DNA from: Ruminococcaceae bacterium AB4001
GTDB taxonomy: Bacteria; Bacillota; Clostridia; Saccharofermentanales; Saccharofermentanaceae
DNA: 35,488 bases
Direction: 5' to 3'
Assembly: GCA_000621765.1 (NCBI GenBank)
Contig: JHXJ01000033.1
Coordinates: 1-35,488 of the forward strand
Below the pieces are notes generated by a model, which was not told the DNA's origin, did not search any database, and saw only the letters and a list, made by a program, of their open reading frames with translations. The first letter of the stretch is position 1. Every line of letters begins with the position of its first letter. The translations under genes were made by a program, and so were the position numbers. This document shows, in pieces, positions 13,560-20,493 of the stretch.

Positions 13560-14915
13560 ATGTCTGAAAATAATGTTAATAATGAAAATAATTATATTAA
13601 CCGCTCCGAGAGCTCTGAGATCCTCAGGTTAAAACAGACAATTACTGTCCTGCTGTCGGTTTCTGCTATCCTTGCTGTAGTGCTGATTACTTTGGGGATC
13701 ACCAAGATAATCAACTATACAAAGGAAGCTGAAACATCCGGTTATACTCCGATCCTCGCTACTCTCGTATCGACCACGGTAACATATACCGAGCCTGTCG
13801 TTTACCACACGGAACAGCTTGAAGCCTCACCTCTTGCCGACAGTTACTGGCGTCCTTTGGTGGAACTTCCCGAAGACGAAGTCAAGGTTCCCGAGCATTT
13901 CGAAGTAAAAGCACTGTATATCGGCTCGTGCTCTGCGATCGACAAGGCTGTGGATCTCTGCAACAACAGCGAGCTCAACGCAGTTGTCATCGACCTTAAG
14001 AATGAATACGGTCTTCCCTACATGTCTCAGGTCCCCACCGCAAAGGAGATCGGGTACGTCTGGGATGCATATGATCTCGACGCGATAATCAAGAAATGCC
14101 ACGACAACAATATCAGGGTCATAGGAAGGATCGTTTCCTTCAACGACCGTGTCGCCGCAAAGCATTTCCCTGACAGAGCGATACAGGATGCCGACGGAAA
14201 CGTAGTACAGTTCAGCAACGAGGGCAACAACCCCTTCTTAAGCCCTTATAATTCCGACAACTGGGATTATCTGATCGCAATAGGAATCGAGGCAGCAGAA
14301 CATGGGATCGACGAGATCCAGTTCGACTACGTAAGATTCCCGGCAGGCGCTACCAAGAATAAGGTCAAGCCCTACTACGGTGAGGAAGGCCAGTATCCGA
14401 CGAAAGCCGAAGCGGTAAACAGATTCTTACAGGAAGCAAGGATCCGCATTCAGGACACCATGGGAGTGCCCGTTTCCGCAGATATTTTCGGAATCGTCTT
14501 AACATCAGAAGGCGACGCGAAGATCATCGGCCAGGATTTCTCCACACTCGGAATGACAGGCGTCGACTCCTGCTGCCCGATGGTATATCCTTCACACTAC
14601 GCTCTCGGCACAATGCTCGGAGGCCATGTTTTCAAATATCCGGACAAGGAACCTTATCTCATGGTCTACAGCGTTCTTCACGACTGCCAGAACACCTACA
14701 AACAGGAAGGATTCACTGCGGTAAGGCCTTATCTGCAGGCATTCACCGCTTCCTACATTGGAAAAGGCAACTATATCGAATACGGCTATAGAGAGATCAA
14801 TTCACAGATAAAGGCCATCAAGGATCTCGGCATAAACGAGTTCATCCTTTGGGATCCTTCATGCAAATATCCTTCAGGTTCTTACGATGGCGATATGTCT
14901 GTCGAAACAGATTGA
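13560..14915 (+). CDS. Putative glycoside hydrolase (DUF4015 type), membrane anchored
   Basis: 451 residues. An Asn-rich cytoplasmic start is followed by one membrane helix (about 24-46), a linker, and a TIM-barrel domain of the putative glycosyl hydrolase family (DUF4015, PF13200). Supporting blocks are LNAVVIDLKNEYG, HDNNIRVIGRIVSFND and GIDEIQFDYVRFP, the last with an Asp near residue 256 at a typical catalytic strand end. Members are thought to act on cell-surface polysaccharide, but no substrate is established. The start codon coincides with the predicted transcription start, and no later ATG near the N-terminus has a ribosome site. serS follows 55 bases downstream with its own promoter. 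Confidence 0.85.
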   Translation: MSENNVNNENNYINRSESSEILRLKQTITVLLSVSAILAVVLITLGITKIINYTKEAETSGYTPILATLVSTTVTYTEPVVYHTEQLEASPLADSYWRPLVELPEDEVKVPEHFEVKALYIGSCSAIDKAVDLCNNSELNAVVIDLKNEYGLPYMSQVPTAKEIGYVWDAYDLDAIIKKCHDNNIRVIGRIVSFNDRVAAKHFPDRAIQDADGNVVQFSNEGNNPFLSPYNSDNWDYLIAIGIEAAEHGIDEIQFDYVRFPAGATKNKVKPYYGEEGQYPTKAEAVNRFLQEARIRIQDTMGVPVSADIFGIVLTSEGDAKIIGQDFSTLGMTGVDSCCPMVYPSHYALGTMLGGHVFKYPDKEPYLMVYSVLHDCQNTYKQEGFTAVRPYLQAFTASYIGKGNYIEYGYREINSQIKAIKDLGINEFILWDPSCKYPSGSYDGDMSVETD

Positions 14916-14940
14916 AACTAGAGGCTTCAAAGCATACAAT
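14912..14940 (+). promoter_or_regulatory. serS promoter
   Basis: TTGAAA (14912-14917), 17 nt, TACAAT (14935-14940); each hexamer matches 5 of 6 consensus positions. The -35 overlaps the stop codon of the preceding gene. Transcription from near 14947 leaves a leader of about 24 nt, enough for AGAGGTG but far too short for a T-box. Confidence 0.65.
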
Positions 14941-14970
14941 TAGGTAATTATTTTATTAAGAGGTGACATA

Positions 14971-16257
14971 ATGCTTGATATTAAATTCCTGCGTACAAAT
15001 CCTGACATCGTAAAGCAGAACATCAAGAACAAATTCCAGGACGAAAAGCTCCCGCTCGTAGACCAGGTCATTGAACTTGATAAGGAATTCCGTGAGAGCA
15101 AGACCCGCGCGGAAGCTTTAAGAGCAAATAGAAACAAGGTCAGCAAACAGATCGGCGCACTCATGGCCCAGGGCAAAAAAGATGAGGCTGAAGAGGTTAA
15201 GAAGCAGGTCACCGATATGGCTGAAGAACTCGAGGCACTCTCCCAGAAGGAGACACAGCTCGAGGAAGAAATCAGAAAGATCATGCTCGTTATACCTAAT
15301 ATCATTGATCCTTCAGTTCCGATCGGTAAGGATGATTCCGAGAACGTAGAGATCGAGAAGTTCGGCGAACCTTTCGTTCCTGATTTCGAGGTTCCCTATC
15401 ACGTTGATATCATGGAAAAGCTTGACGGCATCGAGCTCGACCAGGCAAGAGAAACATCAGGCAACGGTTTCTACTATCTGAAGGGTGACATCGCAAGACT
15501 TCACTCCGCATGCCTCTCCTATGCACGCGATTTCATGATCGACCGCGGATTCATATATTACATTCCGCCTTACATGATCAGATCTTCCGTTGTTACAGGC
15601 GTTATGAGCTTTGCCGAGATGGAGAACATGATGTACAAGATCGAAGGCGAGGATCTTTACCTCATCGGTACTTCCGAGCACTCCATGATCGGTAAGTTCA
15701 TCGATACTATCACTGATGAGGACAAGATGCCCCAGACTCTCACATCCTACTCTCCCTGCTTCCGTAAGGAAGTCGGCGCACACGGCATTGAGGAGCGCGG
15801 TGTCTACAGGATCCACCAGTTCGAGAAGCAGGAGATGATCGTCGTCTGCAAGCCTGAAGATTCCATGATGTGGTACAACAAGCTCTGGCAGAACACCGTT
15901 GATTATTTCCGTTCACTTGATATCCCCGTAAGAACTCTCGAGTGCTGCTCCGGAGATCTTGCTGACCTCAAGGTCAAGTCATGCGACGTAGAAGCATGGT
16001 CACCGAGACAGAAGAAGTATTTTGAAGTCGGTTCCTGCTCCAACTTAGGTGATGCACAGGCAAGACGTCTTAAGATCAGGATCAGAGGACCTGAGGGCAC
16101 ATATCTCGCCCACACGCTCAACAATACTTGCGTAGCTCCTCCGAGAATGCTCATCGCCTTCCTTGAGAACAACCTTAACGAAGACGGTTCCATCAGGATC
16201 CCTGAAGCATTGAGACCTTACATGGGCGGCAAGTCCGTTATCGAAGTTAAGAAGTGA
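14971..16257 (+). CDS. serS: Seryl-tRNA synthetase
   Basis: 428 residues, the standard length. It attaches serine to tRNA-Ser (and tRNA-Sec where present) in the cytoplasm. The N-terminal 100 residues form the long helical arm that grips the tRNA variable loop, with many Lys/Glu heptads. The class II core follows: motif 2 region CFRKEVGAHGIEERGVYRIH and motif 3 region HTLNNTCVAPPRMLIAFLEN. ATG 14971 has AGAGGTG 5 bases upstream. A strong terminator follows at 16279. Confidence 0.98.
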   Translation: MLDIKFLRTNPDIVKQNIKNKFQDEKLPLVDQVIELDKEFRESKTRAEALRANRNKVSKQIGALMAQGKKDEAEEVKKQVTDMAEELEALSQKETQLEEEIRKIMLVIPNIIDPSVPIGKDDSENVEIEKFGEPFVPDFEVPYHVDIMEKLDGIELDQARETSGNGFYYLKGDIARLHSACLSYARDFMIDRGFIYYIPPYMIRSSVVTGVMSFAEMENMMYKIEGEDLYLIGTSEHSMIGKFIDTITDEDKMPQTLTSYSPCFRKEVGAHGIEERGVYRIHQFEKQEMIVVCKPEDSMMWYNKLWQNTVDYFRSLDIPVRTLECCSGDLADLKVKSCDVEAWSPRQKKYFEVGSCSNLGDAQARRLKIRIRGPEGTYLAHTLNNTCVAPPRMLIAFLENNLNEDGSIRIPEALRPYMGGKSVIEVKK

Positions 16258-16278
16258 TCTTCAGATAAAATGATCTAC

Positions 16279-16311
16279 AAGAGGCTGTCAGCAATGACAG
16301 CCTCTTCTTTT
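16279..16311 (+). terminator. Intrinsic terminator of serS
   Basis: A perfect 12-bp stem (16279-16290 with 16295-16306) is closed by a GCAA tetraloop and followed by CTTTT on the plus strand. It lies 21 bases after the serS stop codon. The stem shares the AAGAGGCTG start with the terminator at 322-347. Confidence 0.92.
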
Positions 16312-16330
16312 GGCATCCCGAAAACAGGGC

Positions 16331-16365
16331 AAAAAAAGAGGTCGCCTCATATGAGACAACCTCTT
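16331..16365 (-). terminator. Intrinsic terminator of rpmB
   Basis: The minus strand forms a long stem (outer arms AAGAGGT and ACCTCTT, 16336-16365) that is continuous only on that strand, because two positions are G-U wobbles there but A/C mismatches on plus. It is followed by a run of seven T (16331-16337 on the plus strand as A). It lies 25 bases downstream of the rpmB stop. Confidence 0.9.
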
Positions 16366-16389
16366 GGATTACTACTTAGAGCTAAAAGC

Positions 16390-16587
16390 TTACGCTCTCT
16401 CAACCTTGCCGGAACGAAGGCAACGAGTGCAAACGTTCATGGTCTTGGGGGTGCCGTCAACAACAACCTTAACTCTGTGTACGTTAGCCTGCTGAGTAGT
16501 AAGCGCGCGTCTTGAAATCTGTGAACGCGTGATTCTAATCTTTCTGCCGAAGAACATATCCTTCTCGCAAACTTCACACTTAGCCAT
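16390..16587 (-). CDS. rpmB: 50S ribosomal protein L28 (zinc-binding form)
   Basis: 65 residues, normal for L28. It starts MAKCEVCEKDMFFG and contains the family stretch RSQISRRALTTQQANVHRVK. Two Cys pairs (C4/C7 and C53/C56) form the zinc ribbon of the C-plus type, which in some bacteria is replaced by a Cys-free copy under zinc limitation. GGAGGT is 7 bases before the ATG. It stands alone, with its own promoter and terminator. Confidence 0.97.
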   Translation of the reverse strand: MAKCEVCEKDMFFGRKIRITRSQISRRALTTQQANVHRVKVVVDGTPKTMNVCTRCLRSGKVERA

Positions 16588-16622
16588 GCAAACACCTCCT
16601 GTTAGAATTCAAATGCCTATGA

Positions 16623-16651
16623 ATAATACCACAACCATTTACCTTATGCAA
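16623..16651 (-). promoter_or_regulatory. rpmB promoter
   Basis: Minus-strand TTGCAT (16646-16651), 17 nt, TATTAT (16623-16628), with TGG directly before the -10 giving an extended -10. The leader would be about 30 nt. No clear terminator lies between this site and the stop codon of the upstream gene at 16682, so some readthrough into rpmB is possible. Confidence 0.55.
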
Positions 16652-16681
16652 CAAGTTTTTCAGTCTCTTTTAAGCACTTTT

Positions 16682-17935
16682 TTAATTTACTACTTTACTG
16701 CTGAAAACCCTTCGCACAGTAATTATCCTGTCGCATATCTCATCACCGGACTGGAAATTACGGAGTCTTACGGTAGTCCTTGCGGGAGACAGCATAAACA
16801 GCGTGCCTGTATCGGTACAGACTGCCATCTCGTATATGGTCTTATCCCCCGGAGCCTTCTTAGGATTGGAGAGGAATAGTATGTCTCCCGGCAGGATCTG
16901 GTCGATCATGATCTGTCCCGTAACGGCGTCCGGCTCTAATACTACTTCTGTTCCCGCCTTTGCCTGCTCTGCCATAGTTCTCGGCAGTTCTATTCCATTG
17001 ACTTCGGCGCAGACATAAACAACGCCGTTGACTGATGCTCCGTTAATGGACATGCCGTTCTCAATATACTTGCTGTTGACGAAAGTCAGCACCGAGCTGA
17101 CAAAGTATCTGCTCGAGACCACTTCTATCGAAGCTCTCGGCGAGAGTTCGATAACGCCAGATGAACCGATCCAGCCTTTGTCACCTCCGGGCAGCGCTAC
17201 CTGATAAACGCCTTCTCTTTTAATATCCGCATAAAGCACGGTGTTCATCATGACTTTCGTGATTAGGGTTCCGTTGCTCGCGTGTGTCATTATGTTCTTG
17301 GACGGATCGGAAACAATGAGCTTATACTGATGCTCATCGGGTTCTATAGACTTCATGTCTTCAATAAGGCTTGAAGCCTTTACGTATCCGATAAGCCCGT
17401 CTCTGGTCTTTATCTTGCAGTATCCGTTATCGCTGTTGCCGACAAACTTAACGGGCTCATTGAAGAGCACTTCAGCAAGTCTTGCGGAATCTGGAGCCGG
17501 CGCGCTCATAAGGGCAACTGTGCTGTTCACCACTACCCTGTAATCCGAATCCGTGAATTCATAGTTGATTACCGGTTCAACGAAAAGTTCGATGTTGGTA
17601 CCCCTGAACAGTTCAGGAAGCACTCTCGGCAATATGTAAAAAACTCCTACTATAAGGAGGATAAAAGCCGCAGATGCGATCGCAAGGCCCAAAAGCCTTC
17701 TTTTCTTAACGCCGCCAAGCGTAGCCTGCTTTTCCGAAAGGCCCCACTTATCCTGCATGTCTTCGGCGCTGCCGTACTTCTCGCTGCCTTCATCAAGATC
17801 CGTAAGGAACGGAAGCTTAACAGGCCTTTCGATATGTCTTATGGGCTTTGGCGTGACCTCTTCGCCGATAACAGGTTTCTTCCTGTCATCCAGCGCCTTG
17901 AAAATGCCGCCTGAACTCTTTTCCCGTTTCTTCAT
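16682..17935 (-). CDS. SH3b-repeat protein with a degenerate NlpC/P60 domain
   Basis: 417 residues. It has a cytoplasmic N-terminus of about 80 residues, one membrane helix (81-103), two SH3b-like domains (about 132-192 and 202-263), and an NlpC/P60-like domain (272-417). NlpC/P60 enzymes cut peptidoglycan stem peptides with a Cys-His pair. Here the GFDCSG motif is replaced by GASVNG (299-304), with V302 at the Cys position, and the HVGIY block reads YEMAV, with Tyr at the His position. The fold markers NGIELPR and LPGDILFL are kept. I infer a wall-binding or regulatory pseudoenzyme. It starts 3 bases after the acpS stop and is the last gene of the dnaD-like operon. Confidence 0.75.
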   Translation of the reverse strand: MKKREKSSGGIFKALDDRKKPVIGEEVTPKPIRHIERPVKLPFLTDLDEGSEKYGSAEDMQDKWGLSEKQATLGGVKKRRLLGLAIASAAFILLIVGVFYILPRVLPELFRGTNIELFVEPVINYEFTDSDYRVVVNSTVALMSAPAPDSARLAEVLFNEPVKFVGNSDNGYCKIKTRDGLIGYVKASSLIEDMKSIEPDEHQYKLIVSDPSKNIMTHASNGTLITKVMMNTVLYADIKREGVYQVALPGGDKGWIGSSGVIELSPRASIEVVSSRYFVSSVLTFVNSKYIENGMSINGASVNGVVYVCAEVNGIELPRTMAEQAKAGTEVVLEPDAVTGQIMIDQILPGDILFLSNPKKAPGDKTIYEMAVCTDTGTLFMLSPARTTVRLRNFQSGDEICDRIITVRRVFSSKVVN

Positions 17936-17938
17936 GGA

Positions 17939-18334
17939 TCAGTTCTCCAGCAGCATCACGCAATATGCGCATGCCATTCCGCCGTCATGTGACAGACTGA
18001 TCGAAACAGACGCAACGTTCTGTTTCTCCGCATGCGACAGGGCTCCTCCGGTAAGTCTGACCTGGGGAGCTCCCTTTTCATCTTTAATGACTTCTATATC
18101 GTGCATTCCTACGCCTTCGCTCAAAAGACCCGTGCCGAGAGCCTTGCCGACAGCTTCTTTGGCTGCAAATCTTGCAGCATAGCGTTCTGCCTTTATCTTT
18201 GTATCTCTGGCTGAATCGCAGTAACTGATCTCAGCATCAGTGAAACACTTGCTGATAAAAGACGAATCCTGCTTTTCGACGATCTTTATGAACCGTGAGA
18301 TATCCACGATATCCGTTCCGCAGCGCACTTCCAT
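17939..18334 (-). CDS. acpS: Holo-[acyl-carrier-protein] synthase
   Basis: 131 residues from the ATG at 18332-18334, which gives the usual start MEVRCGTDIVDISRF; a longer reading frame upstream only runs into the preceding gene. AcpS moves the phosphopantetheine arm of CoA to a serine of acyl carrier protein and so activates fatty-acid synthesis. The metal ligands D8 and E60 (in RFAAKEAVGKALG) are present, as is SISLSHDGGMA near the end. It begins 11 bases after the dnaC-like stop and ends 3 bases before the next start, so it is cotranscribed. Confidence 0.95.
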   Translation of the reverse strand: MEVRCGTDIVDISRFIKIVEKQDSSFISKCFTDAEISYCDSARDTKIKAERYAARFAAKEAVGKALGTGLLSEGVGMHDIEVIKDEKGAPQVRLTGGALSHAEKQNVASVSISLSHDGGMACAYCVMLLEN

Positions 18335-18345
18335 CGGAATCCCCG

Positions 18346-19242
18346 TTACCTTCCTTCCGGTGAGATAAGCCTTGCAGATGACAGCTTTCCGCTGATCCTC
18401 ATATCGCATTTACCGACGAGTTCACTCTTTGGGAACGGCGTAACAAGCACCGTCGGAAGATTTGCGGCTGCTCTTACCTCAAGGATCGAATTAAGGATGG
18501 ATCCCACATTGTTATATAAAGTTACTGAATCGGCAAAATCATCCACGAGAAGGAAATCGATCCTCTTTAAGCTCTCCAGAGTATCGCTGCCGAGTCCGGC
18601 AAGTTCTTCGCATTTAACATAAAAAGCACTCTTGCCGAGATTGATTGCTGTCTTGCAGACACATACAGAAAGAAATGTCTTTCCGCTCTGCGGCGGTGCG
18701 GAATAGATCCAGAGAGATGACTTCTCATCACCGTCGCTGATTCCGAGCATGGCCTTCAGAAGTTCATTCCTGATCTTCTTCCTGCTGCCGGCATTGCCTA
18801 GATAATCGTCTCTGAAGTTCTTCATCCTGTATGAAGAATAATCAGACATTCCGCTTAATTCATAACACTGCTCGAGTTCTCTCTTCCTGCATGAGCACAC
18901 TTTGAGCGTGCCGTCGGAACCCTTGGTAAAACCAGTGTCATCACATTTATCGCAGATGCTCTTTACTACATCGAAATCAGGATCTATTCCGTTCCTGGCA
19001 ATGATCCTGTCGCGCTTGGTCTGAAGTTCTTCTTCCGCGATGTCATATCTCCTGATCAGTTTCTCATCCTTATCGATTACGGCGATAAGCCTGTTCCCCC
19101 TGATACCGATGATCTGGTCATCTATATCCTTTAACTCGGGAAACTGTTTATATACGCGCCTGACATTCTCCTCACGGAGTATCTCACGTGATGCGGCAAC
19201 TTCAGTAAGACCTTCACTGATCAATTCTTTAATCGTCTTCAT
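18346..19242 (-). CDS. DnaC/DnaI-like AAA+ helicase loader
   Basis: 298 residues from the ATG at 19240-19242, which has GGAG 6 bases upstream and overlaps the dnaD-like gene by 14 bases. A helical N-terminus is followed by a four-Cys zinc motif (C97, C100, C116, C118), typical of DnaI/DnaC-type loaders, and an AAA+ core. Walker A is APPQSGKT (182-189), with Ala in place of the usual first Gly, and Walker B is LLVDDF (231-236). It probably loads the replicative helicase together with its DnaD-like neighbour. The C-terminal sensor region looks short compared with full AAA+ loaders. Confidence 0.82.
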   Translation of the reverse strand: MKTIKELISEGLTEVAASREILREENVRRVYKQFPELKDIDDQIIGIRGNRLIAVIDKDEKLIRRYDIAEEELQTKRDRIIARNGIDPDFDVVKSICDKCDDTGFTKGSDGTLKVCSCRKRELEQCYELSGMSDYSSYRMKNFRDDYLGNAGSRKKIRNELLKAMLGISDGDEKSSLWIYSAPPQSGKTFLSVCVCKTAINLGKSAFYVKCEELAGLGSDTLESLKRIDFLLVDDFADSVTLYNNVGSILNSILEVRAAANLPTVLVTPFPKSELVGKCDMRISGKLSSARLISPEGR

Positions 19243-20350
19243 CTGAATCTCCAAACATATTGAGTATATCGTCAGGGATATTGGGATCTTCTTCAGGAAG
19301 CACGGGCTTTTCTTCCTTCGGCTTCTTATCTTCTGAAGGCTTCTCCTGGACCGGAGCAGGCTTCTTGCTTTCCGCTATTCCTGCTTCTTCGCCGGTACGC
19401 CATGCAGATCCTGACTTGTTATTTCTTCTTACGCTCTTTCTCTTATTCTCTTTATGCTCTTCTTCCTCGAACTTGGAAGCTTCTTCTGCAGTCTTAACGC
19501 CGTGATCGTGCCACTTGGCCAGAGTGTCGCCTACATTTTTCAGGGTAATGGTGCTTCTGAACTCGTTTGACCTGATAGCCAGATTTACAAGCTCTTCCGT
19601 TGCATCAAGATCTTCGACCCAGCTAGTCACACGCTCGATATCCATGCCGGTAAGCCTCTTGCGCAGAAGAGAACCCGTCAGCTTGATTATGCTCTTTATG
19701 CGCTTGTTGATCTCGAGCTGCTTCTCAAGACTCTTGATATCTGTATATCCCTTCTCGTACCATGAGCGGGCCATGTTCTCCATCTGTGGCAGTGACCTGT
19801 GGATAGATCGGTCATAACCCTCTTCGAAAAGCTTATAGCAGACCCTTCCGTCAAACTTATATTCGTAAAGACACTTGTCGATGAGTCTGTAGAAAATGAA
19901 AGGCATCGCACCCAGATAGAAAGTCGAAGAGATCGAATCCGAGAGGATCTTCATCTCTTTCTCGTCGCTCATGACGACGGAAAGCTCCGGAGCATTACCA
20001 CGTGCCTTAACCGCCTCAATATATTCGCCCACTTCACGGGACTTTATGTCGTCAAATGAATACGTCTTGTCATTACGCGTGATAAGGCTTGCAGCCATAA
20101 GCTCAGCCAATGCGGGAGCGATCTCTTCTTCTGTGAGGATCCTGAACTTCTTGATATCCTTCTCATCGAAGGAATCCTTCTTGCCGGTCATGTTTATCCA
20201 GAGATATAAGAGCAGTGCGTTCCTGCTCAATTCCTGCGCATATCTCACCAGAAAAATATCAGGGACAAGGCTGTCGCTGATCATAAGCTTTGAAATCTCT
20301 TCTTTATTGCTTTTCATCTGTGAAAAGTACTCTCTTTTTGCAAAATTCAC
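19229..20350 (-). CDS. DnaD-domain replication initiation protein
   Basis: 373 residues with a GTG start at 20348-20350. An N-terminal winged-helix-like region is followed by DnaD/DnaB_2 helical segments. The second carries LKNVGDTLAKWHDHGVKT, close to the family signature YxxxIxxWxxxG. The C-terminus is a charged Lys/Glu/Pro-rich tail. In Bacillota such proteins remodel DNA and recruit the helicase loader, and the overlap with the dnaC-like gene fits this pairing. No ribosome site precedes the GTG. An alternative ATG at residue 12 has GAGAG 12 bases upstream. See the -10 site at 20358. Confidence 0.82.
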   Translation of the reverse strand: MNFAKREYFSQMKSNKEEISKLMISDSLVPDIFLVRYAQELSRNALLLYLWINMTGKKDSFDEKDIKKFRILTEEEIAPALAELMAASLITRNDKTYSFDDIKSREVGEYIEAVKARGNAPELSVVMSDEKEMKILSDSISSTFYLGAMPFIFYRLIDKCLYEYKFDGRVCYKLFEEGYDRSIHRSLPQMENMARSWYEKGYTDIKSLEKQLEINKRIKSIIKLTGSLLRKRLTGMDIERVTSWVEDLDATEELVNLAIRSNEFRSTITLKNVGDTLAKWHDHGVKTAEEASKFEEEEHKENKRKSVRRNNKSGSAWRTGEEAGIAESKKPAPVQEKPSEDKKPKEEKPVLPEEDPNIPDDILNMFGDSDEDD

Positions 20351-20357
20351 TTTGCTA

Positions 20358-20366
20358 ATTATAGCA
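20358..20366 (-). promoter_or_regulatory. Extended -10 of the dnaD-like operon
   Basis: Minus-strand TGCTATAAT: a perfect TATAAT (20358-20363) preceded by TGC. No good -35 is seen, which is usual for extended -10 promoters. Seven bases separate it from the GTG start, so the transcript may be leaderless, or start just before the GTG and use the downstream ATG. A TCCTC/GAGGA inverted repeat (20402-20419) lies further upstream. Confidence 0.5.
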
Positions 20367-20446
20367 TGTTTAAATATCTCTATTAGGTCACCTTAAGGCA
20401 ATCCTCCCTTTTTTGAGGACAAAAAAACGATTTCATAATACTTATG

Positions 20447-20474
20447 CAAAAGGGGATGTCTTTATGCATCCCCT
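20447..20474 (-). terminator. Intrinsic terminator of the surface-protein pair
   Basis: Minus-strand hairpin with 8-bp arms AGGGGATG and CATCCCCT (20451-20474) followed by TTTT. It lies 19 bases after the stop codon at 20494. Confidence 0.85.
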
Positions 20475-20493
20475 CTTATCAAAAGTTTACGGA

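Noticed and set aside
14916-14970. T-box or other riboswitch before serS
   Set aside because: Only 55 bases are available and the promoter occupies about half of them.
18335-18409. N-terminal extension of AcpS
   Set aside because: AcpS proteins begin right at the GTDIV block. The extension overlaps the dnaC-like gene.
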